The position numbers and the translations under genes were made by a program. From Holophagales bacterium (lineage in GTDB: Bacteria > Acidobacteriota > Holophagae > Holophagales > Holophagaceae), in assembly GCA_031273105.1 (NCBI GenBank), contig JAISSN010000064.1, positions 1-37,345 on the forward strand: a DNA stretch of 37,345 bases, read 5' to 3'. The first letter of the stretch is position 1; each line of letters opens with the position of its first letter. The notes beneath the pieces are model-generated. The model worked only from the letters and a program-made list of their open reading frames with translations. It was not told where the DNA came from and did no database searches. This document shows, piece by piece, positions 6,355-14,772 of this stretch.

Positions 6355-8890
6355 ATTATTGACGGCTATAATTCAGCCCTCAAACGCCACGAACCAAAAT
6401 GTATCCTGGTCGAGCAGCAACAACGCCGCGGCCTCGGTGTCAAACAGCGGTCTGGTGACGGCCAACGCCGCGGGCACGGCGCGAATTACGGCGACTACAC
6501 AGGACGGCGGCCGCACGGCTTATTGCGACGTAACGGTGAGCGCGGCGAATGTGCCAGTCACGGGCGTTAGCCTGAGCCAGACGACCATGTCGCTGACAGC
6601 GGGCAACACGGGGCAATTAACGGCCCAGGTTCAGCCCTCAAACGCGACAAATAAAAATGTATCCTGGTCGAGCAACAACAACGCCGCCGCCTCGGTATCA
6701 AACAGCGGTCTGGTGACTGCCCACGCCGCAGGCACGGCTCGGATTACAGTAACCACACAGGACGGCGGCCGCACGGCTTTCTGCGACGTGACAGTGAGCG
6801 CGGCGAATGTGCCGGTTACTGGCGTGAGCCTGAACAAAAGCGCGACGACGCTGACGCTGGGCAGCACGGAGCAACTGACGCACTCCATTCAGCCAGCTAA
6901 CGCCACCAACAAGGCTGTCACATGGGAAACCAGCAACAGCGCGGTTGCAACAGTGAGCAGCGGCCTTATAACGGCTATAGCCCCGGGCAGCGCCACGATA
7001 ACCGTCAGAACAGTTGACGGCAACCATACGGCGACCTGCGCCGTGATGGTGTACCCCATCTCCGTAACAGGCGTGAGCCTGAACAAAAACGCTATGACAC
7101 TGGGTGTGGGCGCTACAGAGCAGCTTGTACACACAATTCAGCCGAGCAACGCCACAAACCAAGGCGTAACCTGGGAAACCAGCAACAGCGGGGTTGCAAC
7201 AGTGAGCAGCGGCCTTGTAACGGCCATAGCCTCGGGCAGCGCGACTATCACCGTGAGAACAAACGACGGCAACCATACAGCGACCTGCGCCGTGACGGTG
7301 ATAACGCCGGTGACGGGCGTAAGCCTGAACAAAACAGAGACGACGCTGACTATAGGCGGCGCGGAGCAACTGACGCACACAATTCAGCCAGCCAACGCCA
7401 CAAATCAGGCCGTCGCATGGGAAACCAGCAACAGCGCCATAGCGACGGTGAACAACGGCCTTGTAACGGCCATAGCCACGGGCAACGCCGCCATCACCGT
7501 CAGAACCAACGATGGCGGCCATACGGCCACGTGCTTTGTGACGGTGAACCCAACGCCCGTGACCGGAATAACGCTGAACAAAAATACCATGACGCTGATA
7601 GAGAGCGGCGGTTCAGAGCAGCTAACGCACACCATTTTGCCGGCCAACGCCACAAACCAGAACGTCACGTGGGCGAGCAGCAACACAAACATTGCCATAG
7701 TGAGCAACGGCCTTGTAGTAGCCATAGCAAAGGGCCAGGCCAGAATCACTGCCAGAACGGCCGATGGCGGCCATACGGCGACCTGTAACGTGACTGTGGC
7801 GAATGTCTATGTGGCGGGCTCTTACTTATGGAAAGACTACGTTGCTCAAGAGCTGTCAAGTACAAGTTATTCTTCTTATGCTAATTCAGTTTTTGTGTCG
7901 GGCGGCAACGTATATGTGGCTGGATACGTCGCGGTGACCTACTCCGCCACGCTTTGGGTGAATGGCGTTCCCCAATATCTGACCGATGGGACTACGACTG
8001 CTGGGGAAGCTAATTCCGTCTTTGTATCAGGCAGCGACGTATATGTGGCCGGTTACGTAACGGCAGGATCGTACCCTCGCGCCACGCTTTGGGTGAACGG
8101 CGTTGCCCAATATCTGAGCGATGGAACCGCGAATGCTCAGGCTCAATCAGTCTTTGTGTCTGGCAGCGACGTATATGTGGCCGGTTACGTAACGGCAGGG
8201 TCGTACACCCGCGCCACGCTTTGGGTGAATGGCTCTCCCCAATACCTGACCGATGGAACCGCGAATGCTCGGGCAAATTCCGTCTTTGTGTCTGGCAGCG
8301 ATGTGTATGTGGCTGGATACTCAGGTTCGAGTGCCACGCTTTGGGTGAATCGTATTCCCCAATATTTAAACATTGAAATGAGTAGTACGAATGCTAATTC
8401 AGTCTTTGTGTCGGGCAATGACGTATATGTGGCCGGATACAGGATCTCCCAAGGAGGAATGTACTACAACGCCACGCTCTGGGTGAATGGCGTTAACCAA
8501 TATCTGGGTACTGCTTATGCATATTCCGTTTTTGTGTCAGGCAGCGACGTATATGTGGCTGTAGTGTTCGGGCTTTCGGTGAATGGCGTTGTCCGAGATT
8601 TAAGTGGAGGATACACTTATTCCGTTTTCCTTGATAACGGTGGCGCCGTGAGCAGTATATGGCTGGAGCCAGCCCTCACACTTGAGACAGGCCAGACCAA
8701 AACCCTCGCGCCGGCAATTCTGCCCATCAACGCCCTGAATAAGAGCGTAGTGTGGTCCAGCGACAAGCCCGGGCTTGTCAGCGTCAACAGCGCGGGCCAG
8801 ATAACCGCCCTCGCCCCCGGCGCGGCGACAATCACAGCCACAACATCAGACGGCGGCTACACCGCAACCTGCGTCGTGACTGTAATGTAG
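6197..8890 (+). CDS. Large surface-type protein: Ig-like (Big_2) repeats, VYVAG repeats, Ig-like end
   Basis: The listed start (GTG at 6197) lies in mid-domain; coding sense begins near 6173 with ATVTTSGLVTA, so the true N-terminus is lost or comes from the out-of-frame CsgG-like part. Six complete ~80-residue bacterial Ig-like group 2 domains (VTGVSLNK...AVTWETSNS...GLVTAIA...TATCAVTV) follow a partial one. Then come about seven ~45-residue repeats of the form SVFVSGSDVYVAGY...ATLWVNGVPQYL, probably a beta-propeller-like fold, and a final Big_2 domain. Such proteins are usually exported adhesins or surface proteins. Without the signal peptide in frame this copy may be silent. Confidence 0.75.
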   Translation: MTAYAAGTARITATTQDGGRTAHCDVTVSATNVAVTGVTLNKSATTMAVGGSELLTAIIQPSNATNQNVSWSSSNNAAASVSNSGLVTANAAGTARITATTQDGGRTAYCDVTVSAANVPVTGVSLSQTTMSLTAGNTGQLTAQVQPSNATNKNVSWSSNNNAAASVSNSGLVTAHAAGTARITVTTQDGGRTAFCDVTVSAANVPVTGVSLNKSATTLTLGSTEQLTHSIQPANATNKAVTWETSNSAVATVSSGLITAIAPGSATITVRTVDGNHTATCAVMVYPISVTGVSLNKNAMTLGVGATEQLVHTIQPSNATNQGVTWETSNSGVATVSSGLVTAIASGSATITVRTNDGNHTATCAVTVITPVTGVSLNKTETTLTIGGAEQLTHTIQPANATNQAVAWETSNSAIATVNNGLVTAIATGNAAITVRTNDGGHTATCFVTVNPTPVTGITLNKNTMTLIESGGSEQLTHTILPANATNQNVTWASSNTNIAIVSNGLVVAIAKGQARITARTADGGHTATCNVTVANVYVAGSYLWKDYVAQELSSTSYSSYANSVFVSGGNVYVAGYVAVTYSATLWVNGVPQYLTDGTTTAGEANSVFVSGSDVYVAGYVTAGSYPRATLWVNGVAQYLSDGTANAQAQSVFVSGSDVYVAGYVTAGSYTRATLWVNGSPQYLTDGTANARANSVFVSGSDVYVAGYSGSSATLWVNRIPQYLNIEMSSTNANSVFVSGNDVYVAGYRISQGGMYYNATLWVNGVNQYLGTAYAYSVFVSGSDVYVAVVFGLSVNGVVRDLSGGYTYSVFLDNGGAVSSIWLEPALTLETGQTKTLAPAILPINALNKSVVWSSDKPGLVSVNSAGQITALAPGAATITATTSDGGYTATCVVTVM

Positions 8891-9005
8891 TCCCTTTTGT
8901 CATGTATGTTTTTTGATTTTTGAACAATGTGGAGTAAATCCTCAACCCTCTTAAACCTGGCGGATGCACAGAGCGTCCGCGTCTATGACCACTTTGGAGC
9001 AAACA

Positions 9006-9767
9006 ATGACCCAAACATTTTTTCCGCAATATCCTGAGCTTTCTGCTCTCTCGGAGGCCCTGTTGAATATCCATCCGCCCGAGATTCTTGATTACCCTGG
9101 GCGCTTTTTGTACAGCGGCGTCAGCACTTTACGACAGGAGGGGAAGTATTATCTTCTGGGCCATAATCCTGGCGTCAACCTCAAGGATTACGAAAACCCC
9201 GCCGGCGACACACCGCCAAACCTTGGCGGCAAACCGAAGAAAAAATACCACTCTTTACGAAAGGACATAATCAAAACAACTGAGAGGCGCGATGATTACA
9301 GCGCCTATATTGACGAAGACGATTGGAACCCGCCGTCTAAGATGCAACCCGGGGTGCGGGCATTAGGCAAAGCTATAGATATTGATCCTCGCAAAATGTG
9401 CGCGTCAAATCTATTTTTTGAACGCAGTACAGAAAAGAAATATATAAAGTGGCGCGATCCCAAAATTTATTGGCCCGTACATGAGGAAGTGCTTAAATTA
9501 GTCAATCCTGATTGTATTTTTTTTATGGGCGCAAAGGGCCTTGAATCCCTTATAGGGCTATTGAACTCCAGCTCGAAAGGGTCATCGGATTTTGTTTTGA
9601 AGGAGTCTAAGGAAAGTGGCCATGATAATTGGATGTGCCATTTTGCGGAAGGACACTACATGGAAAAAACGCTGAAGGTAATCAACTTCCCTGATTTAAG
9701 CAGGTATAGTTTGTCAAGTAACCCTGCGGTTCAGAAATGGATAGTGGAAAAATTAAGGGGGAAGTGA
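9006..9767 (+). CDS. Protein with uracil-DNA-glycosylase-like fold features
   Basis: I chose ATG 9006 because TTGGAG lies six bases upstream; the ORF track starts earlier at 8964. The 253-residue soluble protein has YYLLGHNPG near residue 45, like the GxNPG motif I of the UDG superfamily, CASNLFF in the middle, and FPDLSRYSL near the C-terminus, where UDG enzymes carry a histidine-containing motif. Those similarities are weak, and the canonical catalytic residues are not all evident. Activity on uracil or a modified base is therefore only a hypothesis. It precedes a cluster including an Nmad2 protein. Confidence 0.45.
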   Translation: MTQTFFPQYPELSALSEALLNIHPPEILDYPGRFLYSGVSTLRQEGKYYLLGHNPGVNLKDYENPAGDTPPNLGGKPKKKYHSLRKDIIKTTERRDDYSAYIDEDDWNPPSKMQPGVRALGKAIDIDPRKMCASNLFFERSTEKKYIKWRDPKIYWPVHEEVLKLVNPDCIFFMGAKGLESLIGLLNSSSKGSSDFVLKESKESGHDNWMCHFAEGHYMEKTLKVINFPDLSRYSLSSNPAVQKWIVEKLRGK

Positions 9768-9770
9768 GAT

Positions 9771-9848
9771 ATGTTTCATAGAAGCGAAGACCATCTGTGG
9801 AATAGAAAATTGAGAAAGCACATTGAGCTAAAAGCAAATGTCCCTTGA
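9771..9848 (+). CDS. Short ORF (25 residues), possible gene start cut by repeat B
   Basis: AGGGGGAAG precedes the ATG by a suitable distance. The frame reads MFHRSEDHLWNRKLRKHIELKANVP and stops at the first bases of repeat B. It may be the truncated beginning of a gene that followed the UDG-like gene, or chance. Confidence 0.2.
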   Translation: MFHRSEDHLWNRKLRKHIELKANVP

Positions 9849-9959
9849 TCTGATTGCAAAACCTCCCCCGGGAATATTGCGTGAGCGTGTGACGATTACT
9901 GAAAAACGCGCGTCTTGCGCCTGCGTTCCCGGCAAAGTCGAAGGTTTTGCAATTAGCTC
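9847..9959 (+). repeat. Palindromic repeat family B, copy 2
   Basis: It starts GATCTGATTGCAAAACCTCC and ends AAGGTTTTGCAATTAGCTC, with an interior alignable to copies 1 and 3 but more diverged. No flanking direct repeat was found. Confidence 0.8.
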
Positions 9960-9995
9960 CATCGTAAAACCACCGCCATGTCATAAGGAGAAAAA

Positions 9996-11240
9996 ATGAG
10001 CCATAGACAACTACTGGGCCTGATTGGATCAACCGTTCTGTTCCTGGGGTGTTTTTGTCCAATAATTAGCGCGCCTATTGTTGGAAGCATGAATTATTTT
10101 CAAAATGGAAAAGGGGACGGCGCAATAGTTTTAATGTTGGCCGTAATGTCATTGGCTTTGACTCTATTGGGACGATATAAGATACTATGGTTTACCGCAT
10201 TAGCGAGCGCGGCGCTTCTTCTGCATACCTTTATAAATTTTCAGCGCGGTATGTCTGTACTGGCTAAAGAAAGTCAATCAGAACCGTTTGCAGGGCTTGC
10301 AGAAGGCATGGCGCAAACCATTCAACTGCAATGGGGTTTTGCTTTGCTCGTGATAGGCGTTGTTATTCTAATAGTTTGCGCCGCAAAAAACACTAACGAA
10401 AACGACGAAAAAAGCAAGTCGTTGTTCCCTTGTTCCGGGTGCGGAAAGAAAATCCATATCACTGCCCCGGCCTGTCCCCATTGCGGCGCGCCGAATAGCC
10501 AACAAAGCGTTGAATCTTCAAGTATTAATCCCAAAAAACACAATTATACTGTATTTTTGAAAGTTCTTGTAATACTTGCTACTATTGGTATTGTGAGTAA
10601 TATTGCTATTAGAATATACCCCAAAATACAAATAGCATTAAAAAGAAAAGAAACGCAAAACATGATAGAACGCGAAAACAATATAGCTGCTATCGTCGCT
10701 GGAAGGCCCATAAGTGATCTTGAAACAGTTATCAATGACTTTAGAGTTTCTCAAATATCGGCTGAAAAAATAGCTGAAAAATATAAAGAATCATTGGTAT
10801 TTGTTATTAGCACTACTTTTATCAACATTGAAGCAAACTATGACTATAATAATGAACAATTAGAAATCACTTTTAATAGGGGAACTAGTTTCGATCGCTT
10901 ATATGCGGAACAAAAGCTGCTACAGTCAGACGGAAATTATAAAATGTTACTTTGTAATTTACGATTTAAAAAACCTTATAAATTGGGTAAAAGTCTTTTC
11001 AGAGGTCCTCTTTCAGAAGAATGGAAAGACGAATTAGCATACTTAGGTATAGGAGTGTTGGCAATTGTAAAAATGGAACCAGTTCCAAATAAATATCAGC
11101 CTTCTGGATACATAACCAATGACTACTATACTGGCTCTTCTGATTCTTATACTAATCACGAATTGAACGTAAAACCAGAAGCCATTTATGTTTATGACGA
11201 AGAAAATGGAACAATAATAGATAAGATTTTTTTCCCATGA
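9996..11240 (+). CDS. Membrane protein with zinc ribbon, function unknown
   Basis: AAGGAG precedes the ATG. The first ~130 residues contain four hydrophobic segments (e.g. LIGSTVLFLGCFCPIISAPIVG, IVLMLAVMSLALTLLG, FALLVIGVVILIVC). A cytoplasmic zinc ribbon follows at ~146-168 (CSGCGKKI...CPHCGAP), then a further membrane segment (VFLKVLVILATIGIVSNIAI) and a ~210-residue C-terminal region of unknown fold. Zinc ribbon plus membrane helices is common in bacterial envelope proteins of unknown role. The gene sits 19 bases before the Nmad2 gene and is probably cotranscribed with it. Its AT-richer 3' half suggests transfer. Confidence 0.75.
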   Translation: MSHRQLLGLIGSTVLFLGCFCPIISAPIVGSMNYFQNGKGDGAIVLMLAVMSLALTLLGRYKILWFTALASAALLLHTFINFQRGMSVLAKESQSEPFAGLAEGMAQTIQLQWGFALLVIGVVILIVCAAKNTNENDEKSKSLFPCSGCGKKIHITAPACPHCGAPNSQQSVESSSINPKKHNYTVFLKVLVILATIGIVSNIAIRIYPKIQIALKRKETQNMIERENNIAAIVAGRPISDLETVINDFRVSQISAEKIAEKYKESLVFVISTTFINIEANYDYNNEQLEITFNRGTSFDRLYAEQKLLQSDGNYKMLLCNLRFKKPYKLGKSLFRGPLSEEWKDELAYLGIGVLAIVKMEPVPNKYQPSGYITNDYYTGSSDSYTNHELNVKPEAIYVYDEENGTIIDKIFFP

Positions 11241-11259
11241 GCAAGCCTTTGGAGGTTTT

Positions 11260-11937
11260 ATGACAAGCAACATTTTACTCCGTTCCTACAAAATGACATG
11301 TGACACAGGCTTTGCCCCCAACCCATACTGTGGAGTCCTTTCTTTAGCTACGTGCAAATCTGGCATAAGGAGGGTGGCTAAACAGGGAGAATGGGTAGCC
11401 GGATTTACTTCTAAAACGCTTTGTGGTGATGGTAAAGGTCAGGAAAGGCTGATTTACCTCATGTTGGTTTCAGAAAAAATCAAGTTTGAGGAGTACTATG
11501 AACAATACCCACAAAAAAGACCAGAGAATTGTCCTTGTGGCGACAATATATACAAACCGCGCAACGGCGGCTATGAGCAAATACTCAATAAATATCATGG
11601 CATCTGCGAGTTTGAAGATGACACAAGCGCTCCGTTTGTTTTGTTAGCCAAAGAATTTTATTATTTCGGGAAGGACGCTGTAAATGTTCCTAAAAAATAT
11701 AGACCAAGTATCAAGCATACTTCCGCGCCACGCGGATGTATAACCAAAGATAAACAACAGGCTCAGGTTTTTATTGACTGGGTAAAAAATGAGGCCGCAT
11801 GGAGACAGGGGCGCATTGGAAAACCTCATATTGACCCCAAATCTGAATCCTGTTCAAAATCTTGCTCAAAATCTTGTTCAAAATCCTGTTCAAAATCCTG
11901 TTCAAAAAAAAGGGTAAATGCTGGTGAGAATAAATGA
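11260..11937 (+). CDS. Nmad2-like nucleotide-modification-associated protein with CSKS tail
   Basis: The start at 11260 has GGAGG eight bases upstream. The body (LRSYKMTCDTGFAPNPYCGVLSLATCKSGIRR, WVAGFTSK, RLIYLMLVSEKIKFEEY, FYYFGKDA) matches what I recall of the Nmad2 family, which is associated with DNA or nucleotide modification genes in phages and bacteria; its biochemical activity is not established. The last ~30 residues are a run of five SCSK tetrapeptides, encoded by a 12-bp tandem repeat, followed by KKRVNAGENK. Its stop overlaps the ATG of a 36-residue ORF (ATGA). Confidence 0.7.
   Translation: MTSNILLRSYKMTCDTGFAPNPYCGVLSLATCKSGIRRVAKQGEWVAGFTSKTLCGDGKGQERLIYLMLVSEKIKFEEYYEQYPQKRPENCPCGDNIYKPRNGGYEQILNKYHGICEFEDDTSAPFVLLAKEFYYFGKDAVNVPKKYRPSIKHTSAPRGCITKDKQQAQVFIDWVKNEAAWRQGRIGKPHIDPKSESCSKSCSKSCSKSCSKSCSKKRVNAGENK
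11847..11910 (+). repeat. 12-bp tandem repeat encoding SCSK
   Basis: About five copies of TCTTGTTCAAAA-like 12-mers in frame. Like the AlbA_2 minisatellite, the unit is 12 bp and encodes a tetrapeptide near a C-terminus, but the sequences are unrelated. Confidence 0.85.
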
Positions 11938-12044
11938 CGAAATTCATTATTACAGGTCATTCCGCGTTACGCCTGCCGGACTACGATCAACCCATCGCCC
12001 TGCTTGCGCTCTCTCTTTCCAGTTACCCAAACCGCCAATATTAA
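11934..12044 (+). CDS. Small ORF (36 residues) coupled to the Nmad2-like gene
   Basis: Its ATG overlaps the stop of the Nmad2-like gene (ATGA), which suggests coupled translation. It reads MTKFIITGHSALRLPDYDQP then a hydrophobic LLALSLSS stretch. It is not in the ORF track because of its size. I do not recognise it; it could be a real microprotein or the stump of a longer gene. Confidence 0.3.
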   Translation: MTKFIITGHSALRLPDYDQPIALLALSLSSYPNRQY

Positions 12045-12054
12045 GGAGGCAGAC

Positions 12055-12378
12055 ATGACTTCAAAAATTGAAAACAGGCTTGCTAAATGCAAGGAAGCCG
12101 ATAATGTATATGTAGGGATTCGCCGCCCCAATCCCAAACGGCCGTTCGCTGGCAATAAGTCCTACGAACGATACGACATACTCCTGAATGAAGTTGCCTT
12201 ACGTGATAATGTAACTGTACGCGATGTTGTATGGGCCACATACGAAAAACTCGGAGAAAAAGAAGCTTTAAAAGTTTTTGACGATATAACAACAAAATGG
12301 GACAGGAGTGAAAGATGGAACTTTTACCGCCTTGAAAAAACCCAACCGCAAAAACAATCTATCGGGAGTCCAAAATGA
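12055..12378 (+). CDS. Hypothetical protein, 107 residues
   Basis: I chose ATG 12055 over the track start at 12004 because AAGGAGG lies six bases upstream. The protein is charged and soluble. It includes VYVGIRRPNPKRPFAGNKSYERYDILL, then VTVRDVVWATYEKLGEKEALKVFDDI, which looks like a small helical DNA-binding or adaptor module. No family recognised. Its stop overlaps the next start (ATGA), so the pair is probably translationally coupled, and the whole run from 9996 could be one operon. Confidence 0.65.
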   Translation: MTSKIENRLAKCKEADNVYVGIRRPNPKRPFAGNKSYERYDILLNEVALRDNVTVRDVVWATYEKLGEKEALKVFDDITTKWDRSERWNFYRLEKTQPQKQSIGSPK

Positions 12379-13130
12379 ATACAAATACCAGGCAAGTCAA
12401 AGTTGATTCAGCCCAAAGTATGGAATTGATGATCTCTTCCTATATCGCTCAGGGGTTTGCGATAGCGTATAGAGGCGAAAAAATAACTACTTTGCGAAAA
12501 CCCAAAAAATTCAGGGCGGGGTTGGCTGTGTTGCTTTTCATACTTTATGTCATTCCGTTCATTATTTATATTATTGTTTATGCGTCTAAGCCAGACGCGG
12601 AAGCGGTTGAAATAATTGTCTCGCCGGAAGAAACGCCTAAGATTTCATATTCTCCCGCTCCGCAAACGATGGCTCCAAACGCTCTGGAATCGCCCAAGAA
12701 TAAATTAAGCGCAGTGCATTGGGTGCATATTGTGTGTGCTTCGCTGGTGTTTTTTCTACTTGTACAACTTGTAATTCGATTAGCTGGTTCTGATTACAAT
12801 ACTAGGAGCTACAGCGCGGCTAGCGGAAATGAGCGAACATCGTCTATAACAAATCAAAAAACTCCTGCTCAAAAAATGATTGCCGCAAGGGAAGGTTTTG
12901 CCGCAAAGATATTTTATGACGCTAAAAGTGAAGGATTAAATTATAAAATATATACTGAAGGTCTAATTTCAGACACTTTAGTTTTTGAACACCCGTTATA
13001 TGCTAACAGGAATACGGTGCGAGACCTTCAACTTTCGGCCAGCAAAGACGTATTGCGCAATCTTGGCTTTAAAAATGTAAAAGTGACCGATGGTAAAGCG
13101 GTATATTTATATGCGGTATCAGATTTATGA
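12375..13130 (+). CDS. Hypothetical two-helix membrane protein, 251 residues
   Basis: The start overlaps the upstream stop. A short N-terminal domain (SAQSMELMISSYIAQGFAIAYRGEKITTL) is followed by a first membrane segment (LAVLLFILYVIPFIIYIIVY), a proline-rich loop, a second segment (WVHIVCASLVFFLLVQLVIRLA) and a C-terminal soluble domain ending VKVTDGKAVYLYAVSDL. No known family. The N-terminal part resembles short domains in other bacterial membrane proteins of unknown role. Its stop adjoins an A-family repeat. Confidence 0.6.
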   Translation: MNTNTRQVKVDSAQSMELMISSYIAQGFAIAYRGEKITTLRKPKKFRAGLAVLLFILYVIPFIIYIIVYASKPDAEAVEIIVSPEETPKISYSPAPQTMAPNALESPKNKLSAVHWVHIVCASLVFFLLVQLVIRLAGSDYNTRSYSAASGNERTSSITNQKTPAQKMIAAREGFAAKIFYDAKSEGLNYKIYTEGLISDTLVFEHPLYANRNTVRDLQLSASKDVLRNLGFKNVKVTDGKAVYLYAVSDL

Positions 13131-13209
13131 TATTTTCGGTTCAAAACCACATTCAGCAGTAGGGATGCTTGAGATGCCATAACTGCGGTTTTGAACCGAA
13201 AAGCAGCGC
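13128..13209 (+). repeat. Dispersed palindromic repeat, family A, copy 2
   Basis: TTTTCGGTTCAAAACCAC (13133-13150) pairs with GCGGTTTTGAACCGAAAA (13185-13202). The TGA stop of the upstream gene directly precedes the left arm, as in copies 1 and 3. It runs directly into a partial B copy. Confidence 0.75.
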
Positions 13210-13211
13210 TG

Positions 13212-13281
13212 GCGCCAGACCTCATTTTTCAGCGACTGGCACGCTGGCTTGCGATGTTTTCAGAGGTTTTGCAATTACCTC
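13212..13281 (-). repeat. Truncated repeat family B, joined to repeat A
   Basis: GCGCCAGAC...CATTTTTCAG...CTGGCTTGCGATGTTTTCAGAGGTTTTGCAATTACCTC matches the right two-thirds of the B copy at 16152-16261. The missing arm is replaced by repeat A. The rest of 13131-13398 shows nothing further. Confidence 0.75.
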
Positions 13282-13398
13282 TTCCAATAATAATCATCAC
13301 CCTGACTTAAAGCGATTCAATCGCCCTAAAGACTTCTCAGCACCGCCCTGACGGGCGAAGCGCAGGCGCCTTCCAGCTTTCACATTGACGCAAGCCCA

Positions 13399-14637
13399 TT
13401 ACCCCTCATCCGCCACCCTCACCTCAACCATGATTATTCGCTGTCCTTCCATCTTCAGGACGCGAAGGACCAGATTTTGAACGCGGACTGTTTCTAACGG
13501 ATTCGGGATTCTGCCAAGTTTACACATCACCAGGCCTGCCACCGTGTCAAAGCCTTCATGTTCCAGATCAATGTCCAGGGCGGTCGCCAAGTCGTCAACG
13601 TGGGTTTCTCCTGGCATACGATAGACGCCTGGGGAATACTCATGCAGCGTGGGCGACGATTCATGCTCATCCTGAATTTCGCCTACCACTTCTTCCAGCA
13701 GATCCTCAACAGTGACCAGACCTGCGACCGCGCCATATTCATCAACCACGATTGCCATTTGCGTCCTGGCGCGTTGAAGCTCTCTCAGCAATTCCAGCGT
13801 GGATTTGCTTTCGGGAACAAAAATGGGCGTCTTTACCAAACCGCGCCAGTTGGCGTTGCTCTCGCCTTTGAGCTGAATTAAATCCTTGAGCAGCAAAATG
13901 CCCTGTATGTTATCCGTGATGTTCTGGTACACGGGCATCCTGGAGTTTCGCCTGATCTTGAAAATTTCCCACACTTCTTCAAGGGTTGCTGTGGATGGGA
14001 TTGCCTGTATGCGGTTTCTGGGCGTCATTACTTCCCTGACGACGGTATCGCCAAGGTTGACCACGTTGCGGATCAGCTCGCTGTCTTCTTCTTCCAGGAT
14101 GCCTTCCGCTTCACCCTCTTCAAGAAAGGCGTCCATCGCGTCTTCTGTTGGCTGCGCGTCTTCTTCCCGCCCTCGCTCATGATCTAGTTGAGACTTCTCG
14201 CGGGGGGCGACCAGCAGCGCAAGTATGGGCGACAAGAGCCGATGGAGAGGGGCGTACAAGGGGAACAGACGCTCAATCCATTGCGCGGGATTCGCAAGAA
14301 CAATAAGCGCCGGCAGAGCAAGATCCATGATCCAGACATACAGAAACAATGCGGCCCAAATCCACGCCGAGCCGTTGAATGCGTCTGTGAAGAGCCACAT
14401 AAGAATCAGGAGCAGCACCAGCAATGTCTGATTACATAACAGCAGGGTTAGCGTCAGTCGCTGGTGGAGTTCCAGTGCCTCGCCTTCCAAGGCTTCCTCC
14501 AGCAGCCGTCTTCTGTACAACACGGGGAGCGCGTACAGTGCACTCAGTAGAGTCGCCGCGGTGAGACGGCAAACGACAACAATAGTTATCAGCAAAAATT
14601 GCATTGAGAACAACAGGGGGATCAAGACCTCGTTCAA
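13399..14637 (-). CDS. CBS-domain CorC/HlyC-family membrane protein
   Basis: The N-terminal ~150 residues hold about four hydrophobic segments (LLFSMQFLLITIVVVCRL, LLLCNQTLLVLLLILMWLF, IWAALFLYVWIMDLALPALIVLA). An acidic linker (EEGEAEGILEEEDSELIRNVV) leads into a CBS pair (VREVMTPRNRIQAIPS, RMPVYQNITDNIQGILLLKDL, MAIVVDEYGAVAGLVTVEDLLEEVVGEIQDE), and the final ~75 residues form the CorC_HlyC domain. Members are implicated in divalent cation efflux or transport regulation. It is divergent from the MATE gene across a 135-bp gap. Family membership is firm; substrate unknown. Confidence 0.9.
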   Translation of the reverse strand: MNEVLIPLLFSMQFLLITIVVVCRLTAATLLSALYALPVLYRRRLLEEALEGEALELHQRLTLTLLLCNQTLLVLLLILMWLFTDAFNGSAWIWAALFLYVWIMDLALPALIVLANPAQWIERLFPLYAPLHRLLSPILALLVAPREKSQLDHERGREEDAQPTEDAMDAFLEEGEAEGILEEEDSELIRNVVNLGDTVVREVMTPRNRIQAIPSTATLEEVWEIFKIRRNSRMPVYQNITDNIQGILLLKDLIQLKGESNANWRGLVKTPIFVPESKSTLELLRELQRARTQMAIVVDEYGAVAGLVTVEDLLEEVVGEIQDEHESSPTLHEYSPGVYRMPGETHVDDLATALDIDLEHEGFDTVAGLVMCKLGRIPNPLETVRVQNLVLRVLKMEGQRIIMVEVRVADEG

Positions 14638-14772
14638 AGTATTAAGTTTATACCATATAGCATCTTGCGGCGCCGTATCCGCAGTTTCCCGTTTCGCTCA
14701 CCCGCTGGCGCGCGGTACTGAATACGCATTTTTGTTTCACACTTCAAGCGCGTTGACTATAGAATCAAATGT

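Noticed and set aside
6698-7522. Long minus-strand ORF (274 aa) opposite the Ig-like gene
   Set aside because: It is the antisense shadow of the repetitive GC-rich plus-strand gene; composition is low in meaning and lacks a ribosome site.
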